From Holophagales bacterium (GTDB taxonomy: Bacteria > Acidobacteriota > Thermoanaerobaculia > Multivoradales > Multivoraceae): 64,000 nt of DNA. Both the position numbers and the translations under genes were made by a program. Of this stretch, positions 20,053 through 28,940 are shown piece after piece (position 1 is the first letter of the stretch; the number at the start of each line of letters is the position of its first letter). The DNA lies in assembly GCA_009843505.1 (NCBI GenBank), contig VYDI01000040.1, positions 182,255 through 246,254 on the forward strand, in the 5' to 3' direction. The notes beneath the pieces are model-generated. The model saw only the letters and a list, made by a program, of their open reading frames with translations, was not told the origin of the DNA and searched no databases.

Positions 20053-22968
20053 ATGCAGTCGACCCGCCCCCGGGCACGTCTTCTTGCGATCCTCCTGGCA
20101 ACGGCCTGCGCCCTCCTGATCGGCGGCGCCGGCTTCGCCCAGACCATCACCGGCACCGTCCAGGGCTACATCTCGGATGTCGAGGGCGGCGCCATTCCCG
20201 GCGCCACCGTGACCGTCACCAACCAGGACACCGGCATCGCCCGTGCCGTGATCTCGGACGCCAACGGCTTCTACAGCGCCAAGGCGCTCCAGGTCGGCAC
20301 CTACACGGTGAACGCCGAGCTCTCCGGTATGCAGACCACACAGCAAGCCGACGTCTCCGTTCTCGTCGGTCAAATCAAGGACGTCAACCTGACGCTCGAG
20401 ATCGAGTCGACCTCCGAAGTGATCACCGTCACCTCCGAGGCGCCGATCATCGAGGTCAGCCGTTCCGGCGCGGCCAACTACATCGACGAGGTAGCGATCG
20501 AGAGCCTGCCCACCGTGGGCCGCGATTTCACGGACTTCGCGATTCTCACTCCCGGCGTACAGCGCGACCGCTCCCGCGGCTTCCTGACCATGGCCGGCCA
20601 GCGCGGCATGTACAGCGGACTCTCGGTCGACGGCGCGGACAACAAGAGCACCTTCTTCGGCTACGGCCGCGGCGGCGAGGCCACCGAGAACGACGGCCTG
20701 ATCGTCGCTCAGGACACGGTCCGCCAGTTCCAGGTCATCACCAACGGCTTTTCGGCCGAGTACGGCCGGCACGGCGGCGCCTTCGTCAACGTCGTCACGA
20801 AGTCCGGCACGAACGAGGTCAGAGGTTCGGCTTTCGCGTTCTTCCGTGATGACAGCATGGCCGAGGATCTGCCTTCGTCGCCGCTCGACGACCACTTCGG
20901 CAACGACGGCTCGCGGCCGGTCGACGAGTTCGACACCCAGAACTACGGCTTCTCGATCGGTGGTCCGTTCAAGCGCGACCGCACCCACTACTACTTCGGC
21001 ATCGACCAGCGCGACCAGGACATTCCGTTCACGCGTTCGCTGCGGTCGACCGGCGATTTCAGCACGTACGACCTGATCATGCAGCGGGCACAGAACGAGC
21101 CCGCCTTCGCGGCTCTGGTCGACGGCTTCGACCGGAACCCCGACGGCTCCGCCACCGGCCTGTTCCTGCGCTCGGTGAGTAATCAGATCCTGTTCGGCAA
21201 GCTGGACCACCAGATCAGCGACGCGAACCTGATCACCCTGCGAGCCAACCTGACCGACTTCGAGCGCGAGAGCAGCTATCTCGATGAGGAGTCGCTCAAG
21301 ACGGAGGACACGCTGTCCTTCATCGCGTCGATGACCTCCGTCATCGGCAGCCGCGGCGTGAACGAGTTCCGCATCCAGTCGGCCGACGACAACCTGGACC
21401 GTCTGTCCCTGCGGGTCGGCACGCCGATCGAGGCGCAGGTCCGGTTCCGATTCGGCTCCCGCGACAGCGTGGGCAAGTTCGACTTCCTGCCGATCTTCGT
21501 CGAGGAGTCGCAGCTTCAGATCAAGAACGACTTCTCCTACCTTTTCGGCGCCCACGACATGAAGTTCGGCGTCGACTACTCGAAGGATGACCTCGCGCAA
21601 CTCTTCGCCGGCAGCCGGGACGGTCGATACGACTTCCAGTCGCCGGAGGACTTCCTGAACAACAACGCGAGCAACGCCCGGATCTGGTTCGGAGATTCGA
21701 CCTATCCGAACTACGACGAGACGCAGGCCGCGCTCGCGTTCTACGGCCAGGACAGCCTGAAGCGTGACAACCTGACGCTGAGCTACGGCCTCCGCTACAC
21801 GTCCACGGACAACCCCGACGGCCTCGACCACATCGAGCCGGACGGTCGCCAGATCCCGGATACGGAGAACCTGGCGCCTCGCTTCGGCTTCGCCATGGCG
21901 TCGGATGAGGGCCGGTCCGTTCTTCGCGGCGGCGTCGGCTTCTTCTTCGGTCGCACGCCGACCCTGTTGTTCGCCAACCAGGTGCAGGCCAACGGCGTAC
22001 CGCCGAACTACGGCCGCATCAACGTTCGCGCGGGCGAGAACGGCTACGTGCCTCTCGGAACGCCGATCGACAACGAGAACCCGCCGCCGGGGATCACCCC
22101 CGCGATCTCCTACGTCGATCCCGCGTTCGACGACGCGCAGACCATTCGTGCCAGCCTCGGCTGGGAGCGGGAACTCGGCTCCGGCTGGAGCGCGGGCGTC
22201 GATGCGGTCTACGCCGAGGCGACCGGCCTGCAGCGGAACACGGACTGGAACCGCCAGTTCGGTGGTTACGACGAGTACGGCCGCCCGATGTGGGACGGCC
22301 GCGTGCGCGACGACGTAGCCGAGATCCTCGTCCGGCAGTCCCGCGGCGAGTCCGAGTACCAGGCGATCACGATCAAGGCGAACAGGCGCTTCACCGGCCG
22401 CTACCAGTTCGGCGCCCACTACACCTGGGGCAAGGACCGCGACACCGACTCGAACGAACGCTCGGCGACCGGCGTCACGATCTCCGACACCGGCAACCTG
22501 GACTACGACTGGGGACTGTCGGATCGCGACATCGAGCATCGCCTGGTGGTCACGGGCATGATCCAGTTGCCGCTCGACTTCCAGATCTCGGGCATCCTGA
22601 ACTACCAGTCGGGCTACCCGTACACGCTGGTCGACTCCGGCGTCGACTTCGCCTACTGCAGCTCGGTCGGCTGGAACTGCCCCGACTACCGGGCGGTCAT
22701 GGGCGGCCTCGTTGTCGGCCGGAACACGGAGCGGAACGAGTCGATCCAGACGATTGACCTACGGGTCGGCAAGTTCTTCCGCTTCGGCGACGGCATGCGC
22801 CTCGACGTCTTCGTCGAGGCGTTCAACCTGTTCGACCAGAACAGCTTCGGCGTCGGCTTCGGTCAGCGCAACATCAGGAACGAAGTCGTGCCCGACACTC
22901 TCGGGATTCCGTCGTTCCTGACCACGAGGCCGCGCCAGTTGCAGATCGGCGGCCGGTTCAGCTTCTAG
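20053..22968 (+). CDS. Oar-like TonB-dependent outer-membrane receptor with carboxypeptidase-regulatory domain
   Basis: 971 aa. The ATG at 20053 is chosen because GAGGAGA lies just upstream and a clean signal peptide (1-29, ending GFAQ) follows; the frame is open further 5' to 19918 without support. The order is: CarboxypepD_reg-like Ig fold at about 31-115, plug domain (about 120-260, including SAEYGRHGGAFVNVVTKSGTNE), and a 22-strand-type barrel to a C-terminal Phe (GGRFSF) recognised by BAM. This architecture is the Oar family, abundant in Acidobacteriota; it imports large substrates such as glycans or peptides or acts in adhesion. The substrate is unknown. It has a strong promoter and terminator of its own. 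Confidence 0.92.
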   Translation: MQSTRPRARLLAILLATACALLIGGAGFAQTITGTVQGYISDVEGGAIPGATVTVTNQDTGIARAVISDANGFYSAKALQVGTYTVNAELSGMQTTQQADVSVLVGQIKDVNLTLEIESTSEVITVTSEAPIIEVSRSGAANYIDEVAIESLPTVGRDFTDFAILTPGVQRDRSRGFLTMAGQRGMYSGLSVDGADNKSTFFGYGRGGEATENDGLIVAQDTVRQFQVITNGFSAEYGRHGGAFVNVVTKSGTNEVRGSAFAFFRDDSMAEDLPSSPLDDHFGNDGSRPVDEFDTQNYGFSIGGPFKRDRTHYYFGIDQRDQDIPFTRSLRSTGDFSTYDLIMQRAQNEPAFAALVDGFDRNPDGSATGLFLRSVSNQILFGKLDHQISDANLITLRANLTDFERESSYLDEESLKTEDTLSFIASMTSVIGSRGVNEFRIQSADDNLDRLSLRVGTPIEAQVRFRFGSRDSVGKFDFLPIFVEESQLQIKNDFSYLFGAHDMKFGVDYSKDDLAQLFAGSRDGRYDFQSPEDFLNNNASNARIWFGDSTYPNYDETQAALAFYGQDSLKRDNLTLSYGLRYTSTDNPDGLDHIEPDGRQIPDTENLAPRFGFAMASDEGRSVLRGGVGFFFGRTPTLLFANQVQANGVPPNYGRINVRAGENGYVPLGTPIDNENPPPGITPAISYVDPAFDDAQTIRASLGWERELGSGWSAGVDAVYAEATGLQRNTDWNRQFGGYDEYGRPMWDGRVRDDVAEILVRQSRGESEYQAITIKANRRFTGRYQFGAHYTWGKDRDTDSNERSATGVTISDTGNLDYDWGLSDRDIEHRLVVTGMIQLPLDFQISGILNYQSGYPYTLVDSGVDFAYCSSVGWNCPDYRAVMGGLVVGRNTERNESIQTIDLRVGKFFRFGDGMRLDVFVEAFNLFDQNSFGVGFGQRNIRNEVVPDTLGIPSFLTTRPRQLQIGGRFSF

Positions 22969-22989
22969 GCTAAGCTCTTCCGGAAGAAG

Positions 22990-23010
22990 CCACGGCGCCA
23001 GATGCCGTGG
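22990..23010. other. Hairpin downstream of the Oar-like receptor gene
   Basis: The perfect 7-bp stem CCACGGC/GCCGTGG has a 7-base loop and sits 21 bases after the stop codon. It precedes the main terminator and may protect the mRNA 3' end. Confidence 0.5.
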
Positions 23011-23021
23011 CCGAAGATTCA

Positions 23022-23052
23022 GGGCCTCCCCGGCGACGGGGAGGCCCTTTTT
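23022..23052 (+). terminator. Rho-independent terminator of the Oar-like receptor gene
   Basis: A perfect 10-bp stem GGGCCTCCCC/GGGGAGGCCC with loop GGCGAC is followed by TTTTT (23048-23052). It is unidirectional: the opposite strand has no T-run after the stem. Confidence 0.93.
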
Positions 23053-23054
23053 CT

Positions 23055-23078
23055 GGGTGCGCGGGTCCTCTGACCCGC
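23055..23078. repeat. Dispersed GGGTGC-type hairpin repeat, variant copy E
   Basis: The GGGTGC header is followed by stem GCGGGTC, loop CTCT and GACCCGC. The geometry (7-bp stem, 4-base loop) is that of the other copies, but the stem sequence differs. It lies directly after the terminator and is followed by two more short GC hairpins (GCCGCCgaaGGCGGC and GCCGCgaaGCGGC). Confidence 0.5.
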
Positions 23079-23123
23079 TGCCGCCGAAGGCGGCCTAGAG
23101 ACTGCGCCGCGAAGCGGCGACGA

Positions 23124-24398
23124 TCAGTCCGCGACGTAGGGAATCGTCTGCGGCCCTTCGGGCAGCACGCAGATACGCGCGTCCGGTCGGGCCGCCACGC
23201 ACTCGGCGAGCGCGGCATCGAGGTTGGGCGCCGGCTCGAAGTGAGCGGCGGCAAGCTGGTCCCCGCTCAGCCCGTCCGCCTTGACCAGCACCCGGGCGCG
23301 CCGCTGGATCAACGCCTGGACCTGGACCTGCCACTGGTCCGGCTCGGCTTCCTGCCGAGCCTCGATCTGCCGGAGCAGTTCCTCCGGCGAGCCGCCGCGA
23401 CCGAGCAGTTCAGCGTAGCGGCCGTGGTCCGGAATGCCATCGCTGCACTCGGCCGCGCAAAGGATCGTTCCACCGTCGGCAACCACCTGCGCCGCCGCCG
23501 ACATCCCCTTGACCGCCTGGTAGAGGTTCTGGTCGAGCGGATAGCCGGAGTTCGTCGTCACCACGACTTCGAACCGGTGATTGGTCTCCCGCATGGCGAT
23601 CGGCTTCGCGGCCGCGCAGGCACGGCGGTGCATCTCGAAGAGCTCGCCCGCGAAGACGTGCGTGATCCTCTGCTGCCGGTCGAGCAGCACGTCGACACTG
23701 AAGTGGGGCTTCGCCTCCGGCCGCGCCGCGATCGCCCGGATGTCGCTGTGCAGCGGGTTGTCTTCGACGATCCCCCACGTTGACCGGGGATCGCCGACGC
23801 GGACGGCGTCGTGCAGGGTGAGCACGGTGTCGAGCCCGGCGAGCCCCGGGGCGACCATCTTCGGACCGCCCGAGAAACCAGCGAAGAAGTGGGGCTCGAC
23901 GAAGCCGGTCGTGATCCGCAGGTCCGCCTCCAGCCAGTGCCGGCAGAGCCGCGTCGGAACGCCGTTGCCGGTCTCCCCCAGGTCAACAAGAGAAGAGTCA
24001 TCGCGAGCGTCGTGGTTGATCACACGGCAGGAGCCGAGAATCTCGTTGCCGAGCATCGCCTGGAATTCGGCCGGCGTGTTCGCCCGGTGGGTGCCGGTCG
24101 CGATCAGGATGGTGGCGTCCTCCGGGCGGACGGCGCCTTCGAGTTCCCGCAGCACCGCGGCGACCATCTCCCGCCGCGGCTGGGCCCGGGTGATGTCGCA
24201 TACCGAGATCGCCACCGTCTGACCGGGGCTTGCCAGTTCCCGCAGCGGCGGGCCGGCCACCGGAGCACGAAGCGCCGCGGTCAGGGCGGCGTCGGGATCC
24301 GCCAGCGCGGGCGCCTGGACCGGCATGATGACCGTCGTCCGCTCACTCGGGACGTCGATCATGAGGCCTCCGCGGCCGTAGGCGAGGCGCACGCGCAT
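23124..24398 (-). CDS. larA: LarA-family nickel-pincer-dependent 2-hydroxyacid racemase
   Basis: 424 aa. LarA racemises lactate by hydride transfer on a nickel-pincer nucleotide covalently bound to Lys. All key residues align with Lactiplantibacillus LarA at a constant offset of four: His104 (GTHR), His170 (EPHFFAGFSGG), cofactor Lys180 (GGPKMVAPG), Ni ligand His196 (TLHDAV), plus Asp68 in CDITR. The start at 24398 gives the family length; the longer open frame upstream runs into the DUF1080 gene. LarB, LarC and LarE are not in the window. It is co-transcribed with the DUF1080 gene 29 bases upstream. The substrate could be another 2-hydroxyacid, since malate and aryl-lactate racemases share this fold. 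Confidence 0.88.
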   Translation of the reverse strand: MRVRLAYGRGGLMIDVPSERTTVIMPVQAPALADPDAALTAALRAPVAGPPLRELASPGQTVAISVCDITRAQPRREMVAAVLRELEGAVRPEDATILIATGTHRANTPAEFQAMLGNEILGSCRVINHDARDDSSLVDLGETGNGVPTRLCRHWLEADLRITTGFVEPHFFAGFSGGPKMVAPGLAGLDTVLTLHDAVRVGDPRSTWGIVEDNPLHSDIRAIAARPEAKPHFSVDVLLDRQQRITHVFAGELFEMHRRACAAAKPIAMRETNHRFEVVVTTNSGYPLDQNLYQAVKGMSAAAQVVADGGTILCAAECSDGIPDHGRYAELLGRGGSPEELLRQIEARQEAEPDQWQVQVQALIQRRARVLVKADGLSGDQLAAAHFEPAPNLDAALAECVAARPDARICVLPEGPQTIPYVAD

Positions 24399-24427
24399 GT
24401 CCGGAATCCCAGGTCTCTCCGGACCGC

Positions 24428-25816
24428 CTACTCCGTGCCGTCGAGGCGGCGCACCTTGATGCTGCGGAACGCGACCTCGTCGCCATGGTCCTGGATCAGG
24501 ATGCGGCCCTCCGGCCACTTGCCGAACCCTTCCCGACCGGCGAACTTGCTCAGGGCGATCGCCTCGTCGAGTTCCGCCGACTTCCGGTCGAACGCCAGCA
24601 CCAGCTGATGGTTCAACCAGTGCTCCACGGTGCCGTCGGCGCGAACGACGATCCGCGCGTGGTTGTAGCGGCCCGGTCCGTGGACGAAGCGCCCTGTCTT
24701 GGTGGCCGGCAGCAGATCGTAGAGCGAGGCGAGCGTCCGGTTGCCGTCGCGTCCAGCTTCCGCATCGGCATGACGCATATCGTCGAGGATCTGGTACTCG
24801 AACGCTACCGCCGTACCGGGCGCCGAGCCGTAGCCCTCGGTGACCAGGTACTTGATGCCGCTGTTCGCGCCCTCGGTCATCTGGAACTCCAACTGGAGCT
24901 CGAACGCCGAGAACGTCTCCCTCGTCACGATCCCGCCACCTCGTGGCACGCCGGTTTCCGAGCCGAGCACCGTCAACTCGCCGTCGCGCACTTCCCAGCC
25001 GGCCGCGGGAAAGTCCTGGCGATGGGCGCCGCGCCACGCCTCCGTGCTCTTGCCGTCGAAGAGCAGTTCCCAGCCCATTGCCGCCTCCGCCGCCGAGAGC
25101 TGGTTCGGCCGCGTGTCGACGACGTACGGGAACGACCGACCGCTTGGCGCGAGGTCTTCGGTTCGCAACAGGACGTTCCGGTAGCGGACCTGCAGTCCGC
25201 CCTGCTCCGGCCCGACCGAGTGGACCTGCAGCGCGATGAACCCGCGCGGCGTCATCTCGTCGATCAACAGCGTTGCCGGCACGTTGTTCAGCCAGGTCCG
25301 GATCTCAGGACCGATGGCCTCGATGTAGAGGTGGTTCCAGTCCCCCGACCGAAAGGCTCGACTCGCCACCGGATTCAACGACAGCGGGAACAGCCAGCCG
25401 CGCCGGGCCTCGTCGTAGATGCCGGCGCTCCACGCCCGCTCGCTCGGGTCGATCTCGACCTGGTAGCCGTGCACCGTGCCGTTGCGGTAGTCGGGCTTGC
25501 TGTGACTGCGGATCTGGACCCCCGCGTTCAGCCCCTCGTCGATCTTGAACTCCAGTTGCAGAGCGAAATCCCCATACTCCTCCGTCGTGGCGAGAAAGGA
25601 GTTCGGTGTCTCGATCACAGCAGTGCCAACGACGACCCCGTCCTCCAGCGCGTACTCGGCCGCGCCGCCGAGCTGCCGCCACCCGTCTTCGATGCCGCCG
25701 GCGGTCAGGTCGACCCAGCCCGAATCGGAATTGGGCTGGGCAAGCCCGGGTGCAGCCGCACCGACAAGAACCAGCAAACCGGCCGGCAGGAACGACGAGG
25801 CTGCGGAGGGGCGCAT
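24428..25816 (-). CDS. Exported protein with two tandem DUF1080 (3-keto-disaccharide hydrolase) domains
   Basis: 462 aa. Signal peptide 1-26 (ending GLAQ), then two DUF1080 concanavalin-like domains at about 30-220 and 245-460. Each has the family pattern W-x-DL/LFDG, then GDFALQLEFKI or SAFELQLEFQM, then HGYQVEID or EYQILDD, then a WNH or YNH-like strand. Some DUF1080 proteins hydrolyse 3-keto-glycosides; others are only carbohydrate-binding. The repeats are diverged, so the duplication is old. It is first gene of the operon with LarA, with a TAAGCT -10 at 25826-25831. Confidence 0.88.
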   Translation of the reverse strand: MRPSAASSFLPAGLLVLVGAAAPGLAQPNSDSGWVDLTAGGIEDGWRQLGGAAEYALEDGVVVGTAVIETPNSFLATTEEYGDFALQLEFKIDEGLNAGVQIRSHSKPDYRNGTVHGYQVEIDPSERAWSAGIYDEARRGWLFPLSLNPVASRAFRSGDWNHLYIEAIGPEIRTWLNNVPATLLIDEMTPRGFIALQVHSVGPEQGGLQVRYRNVLLRTEDLAPSGRSFPYVVDTRPNQLSAAEAAMGWELLFDGKSTEAWRGAHRQDFPAAGWEVRDGELTVLGSETGVPRGGGIVTRETFSAFELQLEFQMTEGANSGIKYLVTEGYGSAPGTAVAFEYQILDDMRHADAEAGRDGNRTLASLYDLLPATKTGRFVHGPGRYNHARIVVRADGTVEHWLNHQLVLAFDRKSAELDEAIALSKFAGREGFGKWPEGRILIQDHGDEVAFRSIKVRRLDGTE

Positions 25817-25825
25817 AGGTGCGTC

Positions 25826-25831
25826 AGCTTA
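25826..25831 (-). promoter_or_regulatory. -10 element TAAGCT for the DUF1080-larA operon
   Basis: On the minus strand TAAGCT ends 9 bases before the ATG at 25816. There is no Shine-Dalgarno. Confidence 0.5.
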
Positions 25832-25864
25832 GCGTCCTGGTGCAGCCGCCGAGGTCGGCCCGCA

Positions 25865-25870
25865 TAGGAT
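25865..25870 (+). promoter_or_regulatory. -10 element TAGGAT for the Ldh2-family gene
   Basis: TAGGAT is divergent from the DUF1080 -10 at 25826. A start near 25877 gives a leader of about 34 bases carrying the strong AAGGAGG at 25898-25904. Confidence 0.5.
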
Positions 25871-25910
25871 CGCCGCTTCCCGCCCTCGGGCAGACAGAAG
25901 GAGGCAACCC

Positions 25911-26996
25911 TTGGATTCGATCGACATCCATCCGCGGGCGCTGCGCGAGGCAGCCACGATGATCCTCGAGGCCGGCGGCAGCGGACCCGACGAGGCTCGC
26001 ATCGTCGCCGACCATCTGGTGCTGGCGAACCTCTCGGGCCACGACAGCCACGGCATCGGCATGCTTCCCGCTTACGAGCGGAGCCTCAGCAACGGAACGC
26101 TGAACCCGAACCAGGATGTCGCACTGGTCCGTGACGACGGCGCGGTCATGATGTTCGACGGCGGCATGGGCTACGGCCAGGTCGTCGGCCGCCAGGCGAC
26201 CGCGGCCGCGATCGAGCGCTGCCGGAGCACGGGCGTCGTCGTGGCGCCGGTCCGCTACTGCCACCACCTGGGGCGGATCGGCACCTACGGTGAGCAGGTG
26301 GCCGACGCCGGCCTTGCTTCGCTCCACTTCGTCAACGTGGTCGGGCACCAGGCCCTGGTCGCCCCCTACCGGGGCACCGACGCCCGTTACTCGACGAATC
26401 CGATCTGCCTGTCGCTACCCGGCAGCAACGCGCAGCCGCCGGTCCTTCTCGACATGGCGACTAGCCGGATCGCCCACGGCAAGGCGCGGGTGGCCCACAA
26501 CAAGGGCGAAGAGGCGCCAGAGGGCTCCCTGATCGACCACCGCGGCCGCAAGACCCGAGACCCGAGCGTTCTCTTCCGGCAGCCGACGGGCGCGTTGACC
26601 TCGTTCGGCGACCACAAGGGCTACGGACTCGCCGTCTTCTGCGAACTCCTCGGCGGCATGATGAGCGGCGGCCGCACGGCCCAGCCCGAGCACGAGATGG
26701 AGGGCACGATCATCAACAACATGTTCATGATCGTGTTCGACCCCGACCGGCTGATCCCGCGTTCGGCGATGGAGCACGAACTCGCCGCCCTGGTCGCCCA
26801 CGTCAAGGCGTCGCCCGCCGCCGATGCGGACGAGCCGGTGCTGGTGCCCGGCGACCCCGAGCGGGCCAGCCGGATCGAACGCGCCGACGCGATCCCGGTC
26901 GATGCCGAGTCCTGGCGTCAGATCGTCGCCGCCGGCGACCGGCTGGGAGTGGAGGCCGGGCGGCTGGAAGCGGTCGCTAGCGCTCCGCCTCGCTGA
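25911..26996 (+). CDS. Ldh2-family malate/L-lactate/ureidoglycolate-type dehydrogenase
   Basis: 361 aa. NAD(P)-dependent 2-hydroxyacid dehydrogenase of the YlbC/MDH2 fold, unrelated to ordinary LDH. Seen: GHDSHGIGMLP at 43-53 with the conserved His, YCHHLGRIGTYGEQ near 119, STNPI near 163, and GDHKGYGLA near 236. It uses a TTG start, justified by a perfect AAGGAGG 6 bases upstream. It is divergent from the LarA/DUF1080 operon, suggesting that racemisation and oxidation of one hydroxyacid are linked. Its last 20 bases overlap the 3' end of the convergent esterase. Confidence 0.9.
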   Translation: MDSIDIHPRALREAATMILEAGGSGPDEARIVADHLVLANLSGHDSHGIGMLPAYERSLSNGTLNPNQDVALVRDDGAVMMFDGGMGYGQVVGRQATAAAIERCRSTGVVVAPVRYCHHLGRIGTYGEQVADAGLASLHFVNVVGHQALVAPYRGTDARYSTNPICLSLPGSNAQPPVLLDMATSRIAHGKARVAHNKGEEAPEGSLIDHRGRKTRDPSVLFRQPTGALTSFGDHKGYGLAVFCELLGGMMSGGRTAQPEHEMEGTIINNMFMIVFDPDRLIPRSAMEHELAALVAHVKASPAADADEPVLVPGDPERASRIERADAIPVDAESWRQIVAAGDRLGVEAGRLEAVASAPPR

Positions 26997-28023
26997 AGAA
27001 GCGCCAAAGCAACTCACCGCCAAAGTTGCCGGCGTCGTCGCGCGGCCAGACGTGGGCGCCATTCCAGGAGCAACTCCGGACGGCGCGGCCGCCGGCGCAG
27101 CCGAGGTGCTCGACGCAGCTCAGCTCGCGGCGGCCATCCCAGGGCGTCTCCACGGCAGTCGGCTCGGCGGAGCAGGACTGCGACTCGGCCCACTTCGCCG
27201 CCACGCCGTGCTGTGACGTGTAGACGTACCCGTCGCTGGCGAATGAACCGTCGATCGGCACCGTACGGTCCGCCGTGCCGCCGATCAGCAGCATCGACGG
27301 GCCGGGCGCTTCGGCCGCGCAGTTGAAGCCGGGCGCCAGGTAGCCATGCATCGGTGCGACCGCGGCGAGACGGTCACCGAGGGCGCAGCCGAGCCGGTGA
27401 ACGAACATGCCGCCGTTGCTGTAGCCGGAGGCGAAGACGCGGTCCGTGTCGATGCAGAGCTCCGCCGACAGGTGGTCGATAAGCGCCGCGACGTAGCCGA
27501 CGTCGTCGTGGCAGGAGCACCAGTTGCACGGTCCGCAGGTTCCGCACTCCGGCGGGCAGGGGTACGGATCGGCGTCCTCGCGGCAGGCCGGCGCTTCCGG
27601 CTGGAGCGGCGCGCTGCAGGCGAGATCGTTCCAGGACGTGATCGCGGCCCTCCGGCCCCCCGCCCCATCGCCGAGCGACGCCTCGAACGACGTTCCCTGC
27701 GGGAACACGAGAACGAAGCCTTCGCGGTCGGAGAGTTCCGACAGGCCCGTCCAGCCGTCGCTGTGCCGGGCGCTGCCCGTGTAGCCATGTACGTGCAGCC
27801 ACAGCGGCGCCGGGGAGGCGCCGTCGTAGCGGGCAGGCAGGTGGAGGCGGTAGCCGCGGATCAGGCCGTCGTGGGCGAGTTCCAGGTCGACGCTTGTGCC
27901 CGGCGGTGCGGCCGATGCGAGGCCGGCGGCGGAGGAGCAGCCCGGGCTGTCGGCGGCGGCGAGGGGCGCGACGACGGCGAGAAACGCGACGATCGCTACG
28001 CCAGTCAACCGTCGTGGAGGCAT
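26977..28023 (-). CDS. Secreted PHB-depolymerase/feruloyl-esterase-like hydrolase, Cys-rich
   Basis: 348 aa from the ATG at 28023; an ATG at 28032 lies inside the proposed -10. Signal peptide of about 24 residues (ending LAAA), then an alpha/beta hydrolase of the LpqC/PHB-depolymerase group: HVHGYTG oxyanion strand, GYSNGGM nucleophile, late Asp in GGTADRTVP, and His in GAHVWP. An insert of about 25 residues between the early strands holds eight Cys (PCPPECGTC... CSCHDD), likely disulfide-bonded, so it acts outside the cytoplasm on an ester polymer or acyl-carbohydrate. Monocistronic. Confidence 0.85.
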   Translation of the reverse strand: MPPRRLTGVAIVAFLAVVAPLAAADSPGCSSAAGLASAAPPGTSVDLELAHDGLIRGYRLHLPARYDGASPAPLWLHVHGYTGSARHSDGWTGLSELSDREGFVLVFPQGTSFEASLGDGAGGRRAAITSWNDLACSAPLQPEAPACREDADPYPCPPECGTCGPCNWCSCHDDVGYVAALIDHLSAELCIDTDRVFASGYSNGGMFVHRLGCALGDRLAAVAPMHGYLAPGFNCAAEAPGPSMLLIGGTADRTVPIDGSFASDGYVYTSQHGVAAKWAESQSCSAEPTAVETPWDGRRELSCVEHLGCAGGRAVRSCSWNGAHVWPRDDAGNFGGELLWRFFSEAER

Positions 28024-28030
28024 TGCCGGC

Positions 28031-28036
28031 ATCGTA
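28031..28036 (-). promoter_or_regulatory. -10 element TACGAT for the esterase
   Basis: On the minus strand TACGAT ends 7 bases before the ATG at 28023. This favours that start over the ATG at 28032. Confidence 0.4.
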
Positions 28037-28046
28037 GCGCGGCGCC

Positions 28047-28901
28047 TTAGCCTGGCAGTACCTGGAACCAGCCGTCCCGATCGACCAACTGCACGCCGAC
28101 CTCGAACAGCTCGGACAGCGTCTCGCTCGTCAGGACCTCGTCCTTCGGTCCGTCCGCGAACACCCGGCCGGCCTTGAGCAGCACGACCCGCTCGACCTCC
28201 GGCGGGATCTGCTCGACGTGGTGGGTGACGATGATCAGCGTCGTGCCGGCAGCAGCCAGGGCACGTAGCCGCTGCATCAATCCGAAGGCCGCTTGCAGAT
28301 CGAGGCCGGTCGCCGGCTCGTCGAGCAGCAGAGTATGCGGCTCGTGGACCAGGGCCCGCGCCAGCAGCAGCCGACGCTGCTCACCGGAGGACAGCGTGTC
28401 GAAGCGACGCTCCAGCAGATCGCCGGCGCCCTGGCTCCTCGCCGCCGCCCCGGCCCTGCGCCGCTGCGCTTCGGTCAACCCCTGGTGCCGGTAGACGCCG
28501 ACGCTGGCGAAGAATCCGGAGCACACCACGTCCAGACCCGAGAGCCAGCCGTGGTGCGTCGCCTGCAGTTCGTGCGACACGACGCCGAGCTGCCTGCGTA
28601 TGTCGAACACGTTCCAGCGATCCCGGCCCAGCAGCCGCATCCGGACGCCGGGCCCGCGAAGCGGGAAGAACTCGCCGTTCAGCATCCGCAGGAGAGTCGA
28701 CTTGCCGGCGCCATTCGGCCCGAGAACGGCCGTGTTCCGGCCTCGCGGAATGGTGAGCGTTATGCCGTCCAGAGCGTGGCGTCCACCACGCACGACGGTG
28801 ACATCGGCGAGCTCAAGCAGCGGTTCGTGCGTCGCGGCCGCCGTGCCGGCGGTCTGCGCCCCGCAGTCGGGAGGTCTCGCAGAGCAGCTACCGGCAGCCA
28901 T
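28047..28901 (-). CDS. Orphan ABC transporter ATP-binding protein
   Basis: 284-aa cytoplasmic ATPase. Walker A GPNGAGKST near 60-68, Q-loop near VVSHELQ, signature LSSGEQRR, Walker B LLLDEPATGLD and H-loop THH are all present. It resembles the YlmA/ModF-like single-domain ATPases. No permease or binding protein adjoins it, so its partner is elsewhere or it is a non-transport ABC protein. The first 25 residues look unstructured, and a start further downstream is possible. I found no promoter of the leaderless type here. Confidence 0.88.
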   Translation of the reverse strand: MAAGSCSARPPDCGAQTAGTAAATHEPLLELADVTVVRGGRHALDGITLTIPRGRNTAVLGPNGAGKSTLLRMLNGEFFPLRGPGVRMRLLGRDRWNVFDIRRQLGVVSHELQATHHGWLSGLDVVCSGFFASVGVYRHQGLTEAQRRRAGAAARSQGAGDLLERRFDTLSSGEQRRLLLARALVHEPHTLLLDEPATGLDLQAAFGLMQRLRALAAAGTTLIIVTHHVEQIPPEVERVVLLKAGRVFADGPKDEVLTSETLSELFEVGVQLVDRDGWFQVLPG

Positions 28902-28940
28902 GCCCTGATTCCGCCTGAGCTTCGCCGCCGGGGAGCGCGG

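Noticed and set aside
19849..22539. 896-codon open frame antisense to the Oar-like receptor
   Set aside because: It covers the receptor gene and its sense promoter; Val/Arg-rich shadow without motifs.
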